DNA from: JBASEY01 sp049652745
Lineage (GTDB): Bacteria > CSSED10-310
DNA length: 35,091 bases
Direction: 5' to 3'
Assembly: GCA_049652745.1 (NCBI GenBank)
Contig: JBASEY010000013.1
Location: 1-35,091, forward strand
Positions within the stretch are counted from its first letter, which is position 1. Each line of letters starts with the position of its first letter. A program made the translations under genes and the position numbers. Below the pieces are notes generated by a model, which searched no databases, was not told the DNA's origin, and saw nothing but the letters and a program-made list of their open reading frames with translations. Shown here piece after piece: positions 15,047-24,088 of the stretch.

Positions 15047-16740
15047 ACAGTGAAGGGTATTATTTAGGCGTCCATATCGGGCACGACTGCAATGTCACCG
15101 TGATGGACCAAGCCGGTCAGGTTGCTTTCGCGTCCGGCGAAGAACGTTTTAACAGGAAAAAAATGTTCGCGGGTTTTCCAACTCAAGCCCTGGAATATGC
15201 GCTGAACACCTTCGGCGAAAACATCATTCACCTGGCGACGCCTCGGATGCGGGTGCGATCGAAAATCGCCCGGGAACTGAATTTTTTCATTCAATCGTTC
15301 ATACACGGCCGCGCTGCGCCGCGATTCGGCATATGGGTCAAAAACGGCTGGAAAAAACTTTTCGCCGGCCGCTCGCTGGAAACCCATATCGGCTCCAGTC
15401 GGATCGATCCCGAATGGCCGGTCAAAAACGTCGAACATCACCGGGCGCACGCCGCCGGAGCTTTTTACCACAGCGGTTTCGATACCGCCTGGGTTATGAC
15501 GCTGGACGGCGAAGGCGACGGGTTTTCCTGCTGTTTTTATACCGCCGACCGAGCAGGCGGTTTGACGCTGAAAAGATCATTTTTCCACAACGAAGTGACC
15601 GTTGGAAGAGACTATGAAAAAGTCACGGCCATGCTGGGATTTCATCCGCTGCGTCACCCCGGCAAGGTTACCGGCCTGGCGGCGTATGGCAAACCGAATC
15701 AGGACTGTATCGATACCCTCCGAAACTACCTGCAGGCGTCATGGAAAGCCGACAGGAGCCGCGTATGGGATACCAGCGATGCGTATCAGGTGATCGAGGA
15801 GTCAGGAATTCAGCAGTTGCGCTCCGACAGAGACCGGATATTCGGCCGTTTTACCCGGGAAGACATCGCGTTCGCGGTTCAATGGTTGACCGAGAAAAAA
15901 GTTCTTGAATTGATCGCGTCGGTGATTCCCGATGTAAAGACAGCCAACATCTGCCTGTCCGGCGGCGTTTTCGCCAATGTGGCCGTCAATCGACGCGTGA
16001 AGGAATTGGGTTTCCAAAACGTATTCGTCATGCCGGCGATGACGGATTGCGGTTTGTCTTTAGGGGCCTGTCTGCATTCATTTCCCGATCCTCAGGCTAT
16101 TCCGGTTCCAAACACGATGTTTTTCGGACGAAGTTATTCGGAAGACCAGGTGCGTCAAACGCTGGAAACAGCGGGTGTGAGCTATGATACCCCGCGCAAT
16201 TTGCCGGAAACGGTGGCTGAACTGCTGGCCGGCGGCAGTGTAGTGGCGCGTTTCGACGGCCCGATGGAATTTGGTCCCCGTGCTCTCGGAAACCGCTCTA
16301 TCCTGTATCATTGCAACGATCCCTCCGTGAACGACTGGTTGAACAAACAGTTGCGTCGCACGGAATTCATGCCGTTTGCCCCGGTGACATTGGATCGATT
16401 CGCCGCGGATCGGTATATCGGCTATGCGGGAGCCGAACGAACCGCCCGGTTTATGACCATCACATTCCCATGCACGGAAGTGATGAAGCAGGAGGCGCCG
16501 GCGGTCGTGCACGTCGACGGCACGGCAAGACCTCAAATCATTCACCAGCAAGACAACCCGGGGTATTACGCGATTCTGGACGCCTATTATCGATTGACCG
16601 GAATACCGACATTGATCAATACCAGCTTCAATATCCATGAAGAGCCGATCGTCATGACGCCAGCCGACGCGTTGAAAGCATTCGAAACCAGCCGGCTGGA
16701 TGCGCTCGCCATCGGCCCATATCTGGTTCACCGTGCCTGA
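15043..16740 (+). CDS. NodU/CmcH/TobZ-family carbamoyltransferase
   Basis: The ATG overlaps the previous stop (ATGA). The 565-residue length is standard for the family. The N-terminal Kae1-like domain has GVHIGHDCNVTV, then GEERFNRKK, the iron-binding HHRAHAA motif (132-138), TLDGEGDGFS and LSGGVFANVAVNRRV. The C-terminal YrdC-like domain has FDGPMEFGPRALGNRSIL and NTSFNIHEEPIV. Such enzymes move a carbamoyl group from carbamoyl phosphate, through carbamoyl-AMP, to a hydroxyl of a sugar or antibiotic. Here, beside a sugar nucleotidyltransferase and a GT2, a carbamoylated sugar in an envelope or secreted glycan is the natural guess. The iron/ATP site looks intact. Confidence 0.93.
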   Translation: MNSEGYYLGVHIGHDCNVTVMDQAGQVAFASGEERFNRKKMFAGFPTQALEYALNTFGENIIHLATPRMRVRSKIARELNFFIQSFIHGRAAPRFGIWVKNGWKKLFAGRSLETHIGSSRIDPEWPVKNVEHHRAHAAGAFYHSGFDTAWVMTLDGEGDGFSCCFYTADRAGGLTLKRSFFHNEVTVGRDYEKVTAMLGFHPLRHPGKVTGLAAYGKPNQDCIDTLRNYLQASWKADRSRVWDTSDAYQVIEESGIQQLRSDRDRIFGRFTREDIAFAVQWLTEKKVLELIASVIPDVKTANICLSGGVFANVAVNRRVKELGFQNVFVMPAMTDCGLSLGACLHSFPDPQAIPVPNTMFFGRSYSEDQVRQTLETAGVSYDTPRNLPETVAELLAGGSVVARFDGPMEFGPRALGNRSILYHCNDPSVNDWLNKQLRRTEFMPFAPVTLDRFAADRYIGYAGAERTARFMTITFPCTEVMKQEAPAVVHVDGTARPQIIHQQDNPGYYAILDAYYRLTGIPTLINTSFNIHEEPIVMTPADALKAFETSRLDALAIGPYLVHRA

Positions 16741-16802
16741 GAATTACAAGGAGTTAAAATCATATGATCCAGCGAAGCAGTTTTCCTGAAAGGGCGTGCA
16801 AG

Positions 16803-17798
16803 ATGAAGCGCTCGCGGTTGATTTGTCTGGGAATCGTGCTGGTCCTTATAGGTATCAGCGCTTGTTCGCCTCCCGAAGCTACCGTGGTGTTGGACGATGA
16901 CGTCCGGATCGCCGTCAGAGTCAACGGTAAAACCATGACAAGTAACCAGATGCACAATGAAATGTTAAATCTGTTTTTAACTCTCGGCCAAAATTTTTCT
17001 GCTGACGAATTACAAGAAAAAAAAGCTGATTTCCAGGCTCAGGCTATCCAGAATCTTATCAATACTGAGTTGTTGGTTGAGGAGGCGATCAGGAGAGGTT
17101 TGACGGTGGAGCAGGCTGAAATCGACTTCAGATTGAATGATTTGCAGCAGGCTTATGAATCGCGGGATCAGTTGCGGGCGGAGTTGGATGTGCGTGACTT
17201 GACTGAAGCGGAATTGGCGGAGGAAGCCCGCAGGGGTCTTTACGTCGAAAAAATCGTCGCGCAGGAAGCTGAACAGATCTCTTCTCCCAATGATGAGGAA
17301 ATCCAGCGTTATTACAATGAAAACCTGGAATCGTTGACGATTCCGGAACAGGTGCATGTCGCTCATCTGGTTATCGAGATTTTAGAAGATGACCCGGCCG
17401 CAGTTCGTGAAGCCAAGTTGGCCGAGATCGAGCGGTTGCGTCAGATGATTCTTGACGGCGCTGACTTCGGCGAAACGGCCTCAAAATATTCCGATTGCCC
17501 GTCAAAACTCGTCAACGGTGATTTGGGCTGGATAACCAGGGGCATGATGCGGCCGGAATTCACCGAAGCGGCATTTGCGCTGCCGCCGGGGATGCTCAGC
17601 GAGGTTGTCGAGACGCCGGATGGTTTTCACCTGATCAAAGTGTTTGAGCATCGTCCCGAGATTCTACCGGAACTCGATAAAATCAAAGATTATGTGATTC
17701 AACGGCTGATCGATGAAAAAATACGGGATCGTATTCAAAATTTGATTGTGGATTTGCGGAGTCGGGCGACTATCAATATCGATCCGGAATGGAAATAA
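16803..17798 (+). CDS. Parvulin-type peptidyl-prolyl isomerase lipoprotein (SurA/PrsA-like)
   Basis: I use the ATG at 16803 because it starts a classic lipoprotein signal (MKRSRLICLG, then IVLVLIGISAC, lipobox ISAC with Cys21). An upstream ATG at 16764 has AAGGAG before it and would add 13 residues. After the Cys, a SurA_N-like helical chaperone region (LINTELLVEEAIRRGL) leads to a parvulin domain at about 180-275: VHVAHLVIEI, DFGETASKYSDCPSK, GDLGWITRGMM, FALPPGMLSEVVETPDG and FHLIKVFEHR. It should sit on the periplasmic side, anchored by lipid, helping outer-membrane or secreted proteins fold. Its stop overlaps the RlmKL start region, so it is in the same operon as the glycan genes. Confidence 0.88.
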   Translation: MKRSRLICLGIVLVLIGISACSPPEATVVLDDDVRIAVRVNGKTMTSNQMHNEMLNLFLTLGQNFSADELQEKKADFQAQAIQNLINTELLVEEAIRRGLTVEQAEIDFRLNDLQQAYESRDQLRAELDVRDLTEAELAEEARRGLYVEKIVAQEAEQISSPNDEEIQRYYNENLESLTIPEQVHVAHLVIEILEDDPAAVREAKLAEIERLRQMILDGADFGETASKYSDCPSKLVNGDLGWITRGMMRPEFTEAAFALPPGMLSEVVETPDGFHLIKVFEHRPEILPELDKIKDYVIQRLIDEKIRDRIQNLIVDLRSRATINIDPEWK

Positions 17799-19996
17799 CG
17801 CGTATGAATGTCAAGCGAACGTGGTTTGCGACGGCGCCGCGATCGATGGAAGGGCTGCTGGCAACTGAGCTTCAGCGCTTAGGTTGTGACGCCGTCAAGG
17901 AAAAACGAGCCGGTGTGTCGTTTTCAGGTGATCTGGAACAGGCATACCGAGTGGTATTGTCGTCGCGACTGGTCAGCCGGGTATTGTTGCAGCTTGCCGA
18001 GTTCACTGCGACCGATCAGAAAGGATTGTACACGGGTGTTCGGGAGATCGACTGGAGCCGGCATATTTCCGATGACTGCACTTTTGCCGTTCATTGTTCG
18101 GTGAGCGGACCGGTTTTTCGCCATTCGGAATACGCGGCATTGATCGTCAAAGACGCCGTTGCCGATCAATTTCGTCAGCGAAGCGGGAGCAGGCCTTCCA
18201 TTCAGAAACAAGATCCCGATGTCGGTATTCACGCACGAATACACATGAATCAGGTTGTATTGAGTGTAGAAATGACGACAAGATCGTGTCATCGACGGGG
18301 CTATCGGGTTCAGCACGGCGAAGCGCCGCTCCGGGAAAACGTCGCTGCCGGTGTGTTGATGCGGGCGGGGTGGCCGGAACGTTTCAGGGAGCGAGCGGGT
18401 TTTGTCGATCCGATGTGCGGGTCGGGGACTTTAGTCATCGAAGCGGCGTTGATGGCCGCGGATATCGATCCCGGAATTCTGCCGGGAGCGCCCGGATTGA
18501 ACCGGTGGCGCGGCCATGACTTGTCGATTTGGGAGCGGTTGGTGTCGGCGGCGCGAACCAGGCGCAAAGTCGGGGTGAAAACGATGCCGACTTTGATCGG
18601 CGTCGATCGGGACGGTGAGTTGGTTGAAATGGCTCGGGCGAACGCCGCCAGAGCGCAGATCGAATATGCGGTCAAGTTCAGTCAAGGAGATTTTCGAGAT
18701 GTGAAACCGCCGCCGGAGGCGGATCACGGGTTGATCGCCGTCAATCCGCCGTACGGGAAGCGAAGTGTGCCGGAGACCGATATCATTCGGTTATATTGTG
18801 ATTTGGGAAAAATGTGGGCGATGAATTTTACGGGGTGGAAAGCGGTCATGATCACCAGCGACAAAGCGTACGCCCGATCGACAGGACTGCGGGCTTCGAA
18901 ACTGAACCAGATTTTCAATGGCGCGCTGGAATGCGTTGTCGCTCAGTTCGACCTGAAAGCCGACAATAAATACATGGAATACGATCCGGGTGAGGGTTGG
19001 CGGCATGGCTTGAAACCTCAGATCAAACAATATCCGGCCGAATCGGAGGCGTTTTTGAATCGGTTGAAGAAAAATCGACGAGCCTTGACGCCGTGGCTTG
19101 AACGGAACGATATCACCTGTTATCGGCTTTATGACGCGGATCTGCCGAATTTTTCATTGGCGCTCGACATATATGAAAACAGGTGGGTGGTCGTTCAGGA
19201 ATATGCTCCGCCGGCATCGGTCGATCCGGTCAAAGCGAACGATCGATTGCATTCGGCCCTCAAAATTGTCCGCGAAACACTACAGATTCGATCGGAAGAC
19301 ATGTTTTTGAAACAGCGGGGTAACTTGTCCGGCAGGGAACAGTATCAAAAATTGGCGGACACCAAACGATTTGAAGAAATTCGCGAGGGAGGACTGCGGT
19401 TTTTGGTCAATTTTTCCGATTACCTGGATACCGGGATATTCCTGGATCACCGACCGATCAGACAAAGGATTCGATCGCTGGTGTTCGAAAAGCGTTTTCT
19501 GAACCTGTTTTCATACACGGGCACGGCGTCGGTATATGCCGTGGCGGGACGTGCTGAGTTGGTGAGGTCGGTCGATGCGTCCAATACCTATCTGGCCTGG
19601 TCGGAAACGAATTTCAGACGGAACGGGTTCGACCCGGATCGGCATCCGCATGTCAGAGCGGATTGTTTGGAATGGTTGAAGACGGATACTGAACGGTATG
19701 ATGTCATTTTCTGCGATCCCCCGACCTATTCCGTTTCGACTGACCGGCCGATCTTCGATATTCAAAAAGACCATGTTCGATTGATATGGCTGGCGGTCAA
19801 TCGATTGAAACAGGGTGGGATCCTGTTGTTTTCGACCAACTTCCGAAAATTCAAACTCGATGAAAAAGGGCTGACCGGATTGGACATAAAAGATATTTCG
19901 GAAGCGACGATCCCGAAGGATTTTCAGCGAAACAAACGCATACACCGGTGTTGGGAAATAAAAATGGGGGTTAAAGGGGGCTTGAAAGGAAGTTAG
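17789..19996 (+). CDS. rlmL: Bifunctional 23S rRNA methyltransferase RlmKL (m2G2445 and m7G2069)
   Basis: The 735-residue protein is slightly longer than E. coli RlmKL (about 702). Order of parts: THUMP domain (about 45-165), a first Rossmann methyltransferase with DPMCGSGTLVIEAAL and the catalytic NPPYGKR (319-325), then a second methyltransferase with FLNLFSYTGTASVYA and DPPTYS (from Asp643). The N-terminal half methylates G2445 (N2) and the C-terminal half G2069 (N7) of 23S rRNA during 50S assembly. The ATG at 17789 lies inside the upstream gene; a second in-frame ATG at 17804 is equally possible and has GGAA upstream. The two active-site signatures appear intact. It is a housekeeping gene at the end of the cluster. 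Confidence 0.92.
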   Translation: MEITRMNVKRTWFATAPRSMEGLLATELQRLGCDAVKEKRAGVSFSGDLEQAYRVVLSSRLVSRVLLQLAEFTATDQKGLYTGVREIDWSRHISDDCTFAVHCSVSGPVFRHSEYAALIVKDAVADQFRQRSGSRPSIQKQDPDVGIHARIHMNQVVLSVEMTTRSCHRRGYRVQHGEAPLRENVAAGVLMRAGWPERFRERAGFVDPMCGSGTLVIEAALMAADIDPGILPGAPGLNRWRGHDLSIWERLVSAARTRRKVGVKTMPTLIGVDRDGELVEMARANAARAQIEYAVKFSQGDFRDVKPPPEADHGLIAVNPPYGKRSVPETDIIRLYCDLGKMWAMNFTGWKAVMITSDKAYARSTGLRASKLNQIFNGALECVVAQFDLKADNKYMEYDPGEGWRHGLKPQIKQYPAESEAFLNRLKKNRRALTPWLERNDITCYRLYDADLPNFSLALDIYENRWVVVQEYAPPASVDPVKANDRLHSALKIVRETLQIRSEDMFLKQRGNLSGREQYQKLADTKRFEEIREGGLRFLVNFSDYLDTGIFLDHRPIRQRIRSLVFEKRFLNLFSYTGTASVYAVAGRAELVRSVDASNTYLAWSETNFRRNGFDPDRHPHVRADCLEWLKTDTERYDVIFCDPPTYSVSTDRPIFDIQKDHVRLIWLAVNRLKQGGILLFSTNFRKFKLDEKGLTGLDIKDISEATIPKDFQRNKRIHRCWEIKMGVKGGLKGS

Positions 19997-20026
19997 CCGC
20001 CATCGGCATCGATCCTGTTGAAAAAA

Positions 20027-20062
20027 CAACCGGGACAAGATGCCCTAATCTCATCCCGGTTG
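20027..20062 (-). terminator. Hairpin followed by T-run when read on the minus strand
   Basis: CAACCGGGA (20027-20035) pairs perfectly with TCCCGGTTG (20054-20062), with an 18-base loop. On the minus strand the stem is followed by TTTTTT, which suits Rho-independent termination of leftward transcription. On the plus strand there is no T-run, so it would be a poor terminator for rlmKL. Confidence 0.4.
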
Positions 20063-20228
20063 CGGCTCAGGTTCATGCTTGTTGAAAAATGTATGAGGAA
20101 GCTTTCCACAATTAAACCCTCGCCCAAGAGGAACTGCGCTTATTCCTTATACAATTACCGTGCCAACTTGCCAGAATAACTTTTTTGACGTATTTTTGAC
20201 TGGACCGGTGTCGTGGGAGGTTTTTTGA

Positions 20229-21353
20229 ATGCAATATCGTTATGATTGTAAATTGTTCAACGGCTACAAACCCTGTCAACCCTATAAAATGTGTGACGAT
20301 TGCTCGGATTATTCGCCGCAGGGATTCCGAATACTGATCATCAATTTGGACGCTTTGGGTGACGTGTTGATGACGACGGCGTTGTTGCCTGCGATCAAAG
20401 AAAAATATCCTGTCAGCAGCATCTATTGGATCACGCTGCCGTTAGCGGCGCCGTTGCTCGAACACAATCCTTTGATCGATGAAATCATTCCATGGTCACC
20501 TGAGACGATGACCTGGCTGCCTCATATGGACTTCGACCTGGTGTTGTCCTGTGATCGGGACCGCAAATCGACGGCGATAGCCATGAGTGTGTCCGCGATC
20601 GAAAAGCGCGGCTTCGGGTTGGGACCACAGGGTGTCGTGATACCGTTGAACAAAGAAATGGCCTATGCCTATCGGCTGGGTTTGGATGATCATCTGAAAT
20701 TCAAAGTCAACCGACAAACCGGTCAGCAAATTTTGGCTGAAGGCATGGGATTCGAGTATCGACGTCGGGAATACATCTTGGAACTGACCGATGATGAGAA
20801 GCGTCGGGTGGCGGAATACCGCGCTTTTCATGGGATAGGAGATTCCGTCAAAGCTCTGGGCATCAACACCGGCTGCTCCGGCAAATTCAAATACAAACGC
20901 CTGAATGAAAGCAAACTGGAAAGGGTGATCACGAAAATTTTGGACCAGGACACGCAGCACAAACTGAAAATACTTTTGTTGGGGGGAGCGTCGGAAACCG
21001 AGTTGAACGATCGCCTGGCCGAAACCGTCGATGATTCCCGCCTGATTACCACGCCGACACAGGAAGGCATCCGGAGAGGATTGCTCTATATTGCCGCCTG
21101 TGATGCTTGTCTGACCGGCGACACGTTCGGTTTGCATGCAGCTATAGCTCTAAAAGTGCCGACCGTCGCGTTTTTCACGATCAGTTGTGACGTCGAAATC
21201 GACTTCTATGATCGAGGCTATCTTGTGCTTGCCGATGTGCCCTGCCGCCCCTGCTGGAAATCCTGGTGCCCTGACCCCATCTGTATCGACAAGGTGGATG
21301 TGGATGAACTGGTGGAAAAAGTGCAACTATTACTTGATAAGCACTGCGGCTGA
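20229..21353 (+). CDS. Glycosyltransferase family 9 (heptosyltransferase-like) with two cysteine clusters
   Basis: GGGAGG lies eight bases before the ATG. After an N-terminal Cys cluster (Cys7, Cys16, Cys22, Cys25), the GT-B fold starts at ILIINLDALGDVLMTTALLP, the usual N-terminal signature of GT9 enzymes. The C-terminal half has LGINTGCSGKFKYKRL, LLLGGASE and a nucleotide-site region GDTFGLHAAIALKVPTVAFF. Near the end is CRPCWKSWCPDPIC, like the Cys-rich tail of WaaF-type enzymes. It should transfer a heptose or related sugar to the LPS core at the inner membrane. The N-terminal cluster is an addition relative to E. coli WaaF and may bind a metal. It is followed by the MtfA-like peptidase after 69 bases. 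Confidence 0.88.
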   Translation: MQYRYDCKLFNGYKPCQPYKMCDDCSDYSPQGFRILIINLDALGDVLMTTALLPAIKEKYPVSSIYWITLPLAAPLLEHNPLIDEIIPWSPETMTWLPHMDFDLVLSCDRDRKSTAIAMSVSAIEKRGFGLGPQGVVIPLNKEMAYAYRLGLDDHLKFKVNRQTGQQILAEGMGFEYRRREYILELTDDEKRRVAEYRAFHGIGDSVKALGINTGCSGKFKYKRLNESKLERVITKILDQDTQHKLKILLLGGASETELNDRLAETVDDSRLITTPTQEGIRRGLLYIAACDACLTGDTFGLHAAIALKVPTVAFFTISCDVEIDFYDRGYLVLADVPCRPCWKSWCPDPICIDKVDVDELVEKVQLLLDKHCG

Positions 21354-21422
21354 AATTTTTTATCGGCCGGGGAACCGTGAAATGATGACTTATCCCGCTC
21401 TAACTGGTTTTCAGGTCGTGTA

Positions 21423-22313
21423 ATGAAGTTGTTTCCGGTTTCGATCATGCGGATGCATATATTGGTGTCCGGTATCGTGGCGTTTTCGTTTTTTGCCATG
21501 TTCAACAGCTATTGGGGAACCGGAAAAACGTCCGGCGCCGCCCTCATTGCCGGCATCGCTTTTTTTATGTTTTTTTCGTCGAAATATATTCGCCGGATTT
21601 ACAGAGATCGTCGGGAATTCCCTGATGAGTGGCGTCATATCCTCGACTCAAGAGTGGATTTTTATCGTAAATTATCGGAATCGGACAAACGCCTGTTTGA
21701 GCGCGACATCAGGATTTTTATGGATGAGCAGCGGATATATGCGTTGAAGGGGCGGGATGTCGCCGATGAAATAAAGCTGTTGATTGCGGCGTCGGCGGCG
21801 ATACTCGGGTTTGGGTTGCCGGAATGGGAATGGCCGGATTTGCGGGATATATTGGTCTATCCGTCGGGATTCAACGAAGAATATAGTCTGAAAGAGGATT
21901 ATCCTATCAGAGGTATGGTTCATCGTCAGGGACCGATAATTTTCTCCGAAAAGGACTTGAAAATGGGGTTTTTGACATCGGGAACGGGGTATCACGTGGG
22001 GTTGCACGAGATGGCTCATGTATTGGATATGGCCAATGGTGAGGCTGACGGTGTTCCGGTCGGTATGGACTGGATGGTGACGGCGCCGTGGGTCAAGGTG
22101 ATGGCGGATCGCATACAAAAAGTCAGGCGGGGTGAGTGTCAAAAGATATTGCGTGACTATGCGGGAGTCGATGAAGCGGAATTTTTCGCCGTCGCGGTTG
22201 AAGTGTTTTTTCAGCGGCCTGCCGAGCTTGCCGCACAGGATCCTGAACTCTATAAACTGCTGCAAAGCTATTTCAGAATCGATCCGGAAAAACCGGTCAG
22301 CGGTGAAGGCTAG
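21423..22313 (+). CDS. MtfA-like zinc metallopeptidase with N-terminal membrane segments
   Basis: The 296-residue protein carries the MtfA signature GLHEMAHVLDM (zinc ligands His195 and His199, catalytic Glu196) followed by GEADGVP, and a later DYAGVDEAEFFAVAVEVFFQ that supplies the third ligand region. E. coli MtfA is a soluble ~265-residue aminopeptidase that is activated by Mlc and affects glucose PTS control. This homologue instead begins with two hydrophobic stretches (ILVSGIVAFSFFAMF and AALIAGIAFFMFFSS), so it is probably membrane-anchored. Its regulator and substrate are unknown here. It meets the convergent GT9 gene with a four-base gap and no visible terminator between them. Confidence 0.88.
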   Translation: MKLFPVSIMRMHILVSGIVAFSFFAMFNSYWGTGKTSGAALIAGIAFFMFFSSKYIRRIYRDRREFPDEWRHILDSRVDFYRKLSESDKRLFERDIRIFMDEQRIYALKGRDVADEIKLLIAASAAILGFGLPEWEWPDLRDILVYPSGFNEEYSLKEDYPIRGMVHRQGPIIFSEKDLKMGFLTSGTGYHVGLHEMAHVLDMANGEADGVPVGMDWMVTAPWVKVMADRIQKVRRGECQKILRDYAGVDEAEFFAVAVEVFFQRPAELAAQDPELYKLLQSYFRIDPEKPVSGEG

Positions 22314-22317
22314 CGGT

Positions 22318-23340
22318 TCAATATTTCGATGTCGCCATCGCGATCCGTTCCATAACGGCATCCACGGTGATCAGATTCATTCGGCCGGGTTTGGTTTTTC
22401 GGGTTATCGGGTCGGGTTCGGCATTTGGATCATTATATCTATCGATCAGTAACTCCTTGAATTTATAGGGTCCGCAGCGGCGGGGATTGGAATAGCCGTA
22501 CAGGCCGATGGTCGGAATTCCCAGAGCGACTGCTATATGCAACGGGCCGGTATCGGGTGCGACCACGACGCGGCATGCCCCCAACTGCAGCATCGTGTGC
22601 CGTATCGGTTTTGCCGACGAAATCACCGGTTTGGATTCGGCGGTCGAGTGTATGGTTTCCGCAATCTGCATCTCCCGTTTGCCCGGACCGCATATGATCA
22701 CGGGTTCCAGGTTCAACTCGGAGACGATACGGTCGGCCAGCGCCGCATAGTTTTCCGGCGCCCAGTCCTTATCCGGCGTCGATGAAGCGGGTACCAAACC
22801 GACAACAGGCCGGGTGAAACGGGATTTCCACTGTTCCTGCCACGACATTTCAGCCGGCGTCTTCGTCAGATTCCAAACCGGTTCAGGATAATCGATGCCC
22901 AGGTAATCCAGAAATTCCAATAAATTGTCCAGCACATGTCCCAATGGTTTTCGAGGTATCCGATGATTGGTCGCCAGCCAATTCAATTCACGTGTCCGTC
23001 GAAAATCATAGCCCAGCTTGATGTCGGCACGTGAAAAAAGCGTCAGCAGCGTCGCTTTGAAACTCACTTGTGGATCGATCACCAAATCATAGGTTTCCAG
23101 CCGTATCCGCCGAATGAAATTCACCCACTCGATAATGGTCATTTTTCGATTGAATGTGATCAGACGGTTGAAGGAAGGATGGCCGGAAATCAATTCGCCG
23201 GGGATACGCTGTGTGATCCAGGAGATATGGGCATCGGGATAACCGGAGCGCAGCCCGTTCATGAACGCCAGACCATGAACCACATCACCGATCGCGCTTG
23301 TCCGGATAAAACAGATGCGCTTCGCTTTGAAACGAGGCAT
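22318..23340 (-). CDS. Glycosyltransferase family 9, LPS heptosyltransferase-like
   Basis: The ATG at 23340 overlaps the upstream gene's TGA stop (TGATG). The ~340-residue GT-B enzyme has FIRTSAIGDVVHGLAF at the N-terminus, GYDFRRTRELNW in the middle, VGLVPASSTPDKDWAPENYA at the domain junction, and the nucleotide-sugar segment APDTGPLHIAVALGIPTIGL followed by YGYSNPRRCGPY. These are the features of WaaC/WaaF-type heptosyltransferases. It lies directly downstream of a Kdo-kinase-like gene, so a role in the inner core of LPS is well supported by context. It is the last gene of the minus-strand unit. Confidence 0.92.
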   Translation of the reverse strand: MPRFKAKRICFIRTSAIGDVVHGLAFMNGLRSGYPDAHISWITQRIPGELISGHPSFNRLITFNRKMTIIEWVNFIRRIRLETYDLVIDPQVSFKATLLTLFSRADIKLGYDFRRTRELNWLATNHRIPRKPLGHVLDNLLEFLDYLGIDYPEPVWNLTKTPAEMSWQEQWKSRFTRPVVGLVPASSTPDKDWAPENYAALADRIVSELNLEPVIICGPGKREMQIAETIHSTAESKPVISSAKPIRHTMLQLGACRVVVAPDTGPLHIAVALGIPTIGLYGYSNPRRCGPYKFKELLIDRYNDPNAEPDPITRKTKPGRMNLITVDAVMERIAMATSKY

Positions 23341-24083
23341 CAACCTTCTTCGTATCCTTTCTGAATTGACAGAATAATCGTATCGACATATTTGACGGGA
23401 TGGTTTTGCCCTAGTTTTCGGACGGACCGGAATAGCCGATCCAGATTTTGGATTTTTTTACGATCGGCAAGCGGCTTGTCCGGCGGCCGGCAATTATCGA
23501 GATCCAATATGGCGATTTCTTTGTTGTCAATCGACAAAAAATTCATCAAGTTCAAGTCACGGTGATCGAAATCTGCTTGGTGCATTTTTGAAACAAAAGC
23601 TCCAATCTGTTTTGATATGGAAGCAATAAACGCAATATTTTTTTCTTGTTTGTATTTAAAAAACAATTTTGCCGCATCGACACCGGGAGTAATCCAAACC
23701 ACACAGGATTCATATCGTGTCCACAGGGTCGATTTGCGCCAAGCGATAAACTGGTATTCAGGTGTGAGAATATTTTTTTCAAGCAGGTAATCGGCGGATT
23801 TCATTGCGTTCAACAGGCGATCGGAGCCGAAAAATCGATCGGCGGTAACCGGTGCGAAGACTCCGCCGTGATAATGTCTTTTGACGATGCAGTCCTGCCC
23901 GAAAATTTTTGCGCCCAATACCGGACGTCTGCCCTGAAACTCTTTGACGCCCGGCTGATTTTTGACCCATTCATACGCCCAATCGCCCTGACTGTAAATT
24001 TTTAACAGCTCGTCGCGCAACGACTTTTTACAGACGACTTGAGCGCCTCCGATCGGAAATTGTATTCGTTCTTCTGACATCAT
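23340..24083 (-). CDS. Lipopolysaccharide kinase, Kdo kinase/WaaP-like
   Basis: I start at the ATG pair at 24083/24080, with TAGGG just upstream. The ~247-residue product has the small-kinase pattern of KdkA/WaaP proteins: VKRHYHGG with the ATP-binding Lys, RFFGSDRLLNAM, HRDLNLMNFL (catalytic Asp-Asn) and ILDLDNCR (metal-binding Asp in place of DFG). These enzymes phosphorylate Kdo or heptose in the LPS core on the cytoplasmic side before export. The gene overlaps the YfhO-like gene slightly at its 5' end and the GT9 gene at its 3' end, so all three are translationally close. The exact sugar phosphorylated is not known. Confidence 0.88.
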   Translation of the reverse strand: MMSEERIQFPIGGAQVVCKKSLRDELLKIYSQGDWAYEWVKNQPGVKEFQGRRPVLGAKIFGQDCIVKRHYHGGVFAPVTADRFFGSDRLLNAMKSADYLLEKNILTPEYQFIAWRKSTLWTRYESCVVWITPGVDAAKLFFKYKQEKNIAFIASISKQIGAFVSKMHQADFDHRDLNLMNFLSIDNKEIAILDLDNCRPPDKPLADRKKIQNLDRLFRSVRKLGQNHPVKYVDTIILSIQKGYEEG

Positions 24084-24088
24084 CGACC

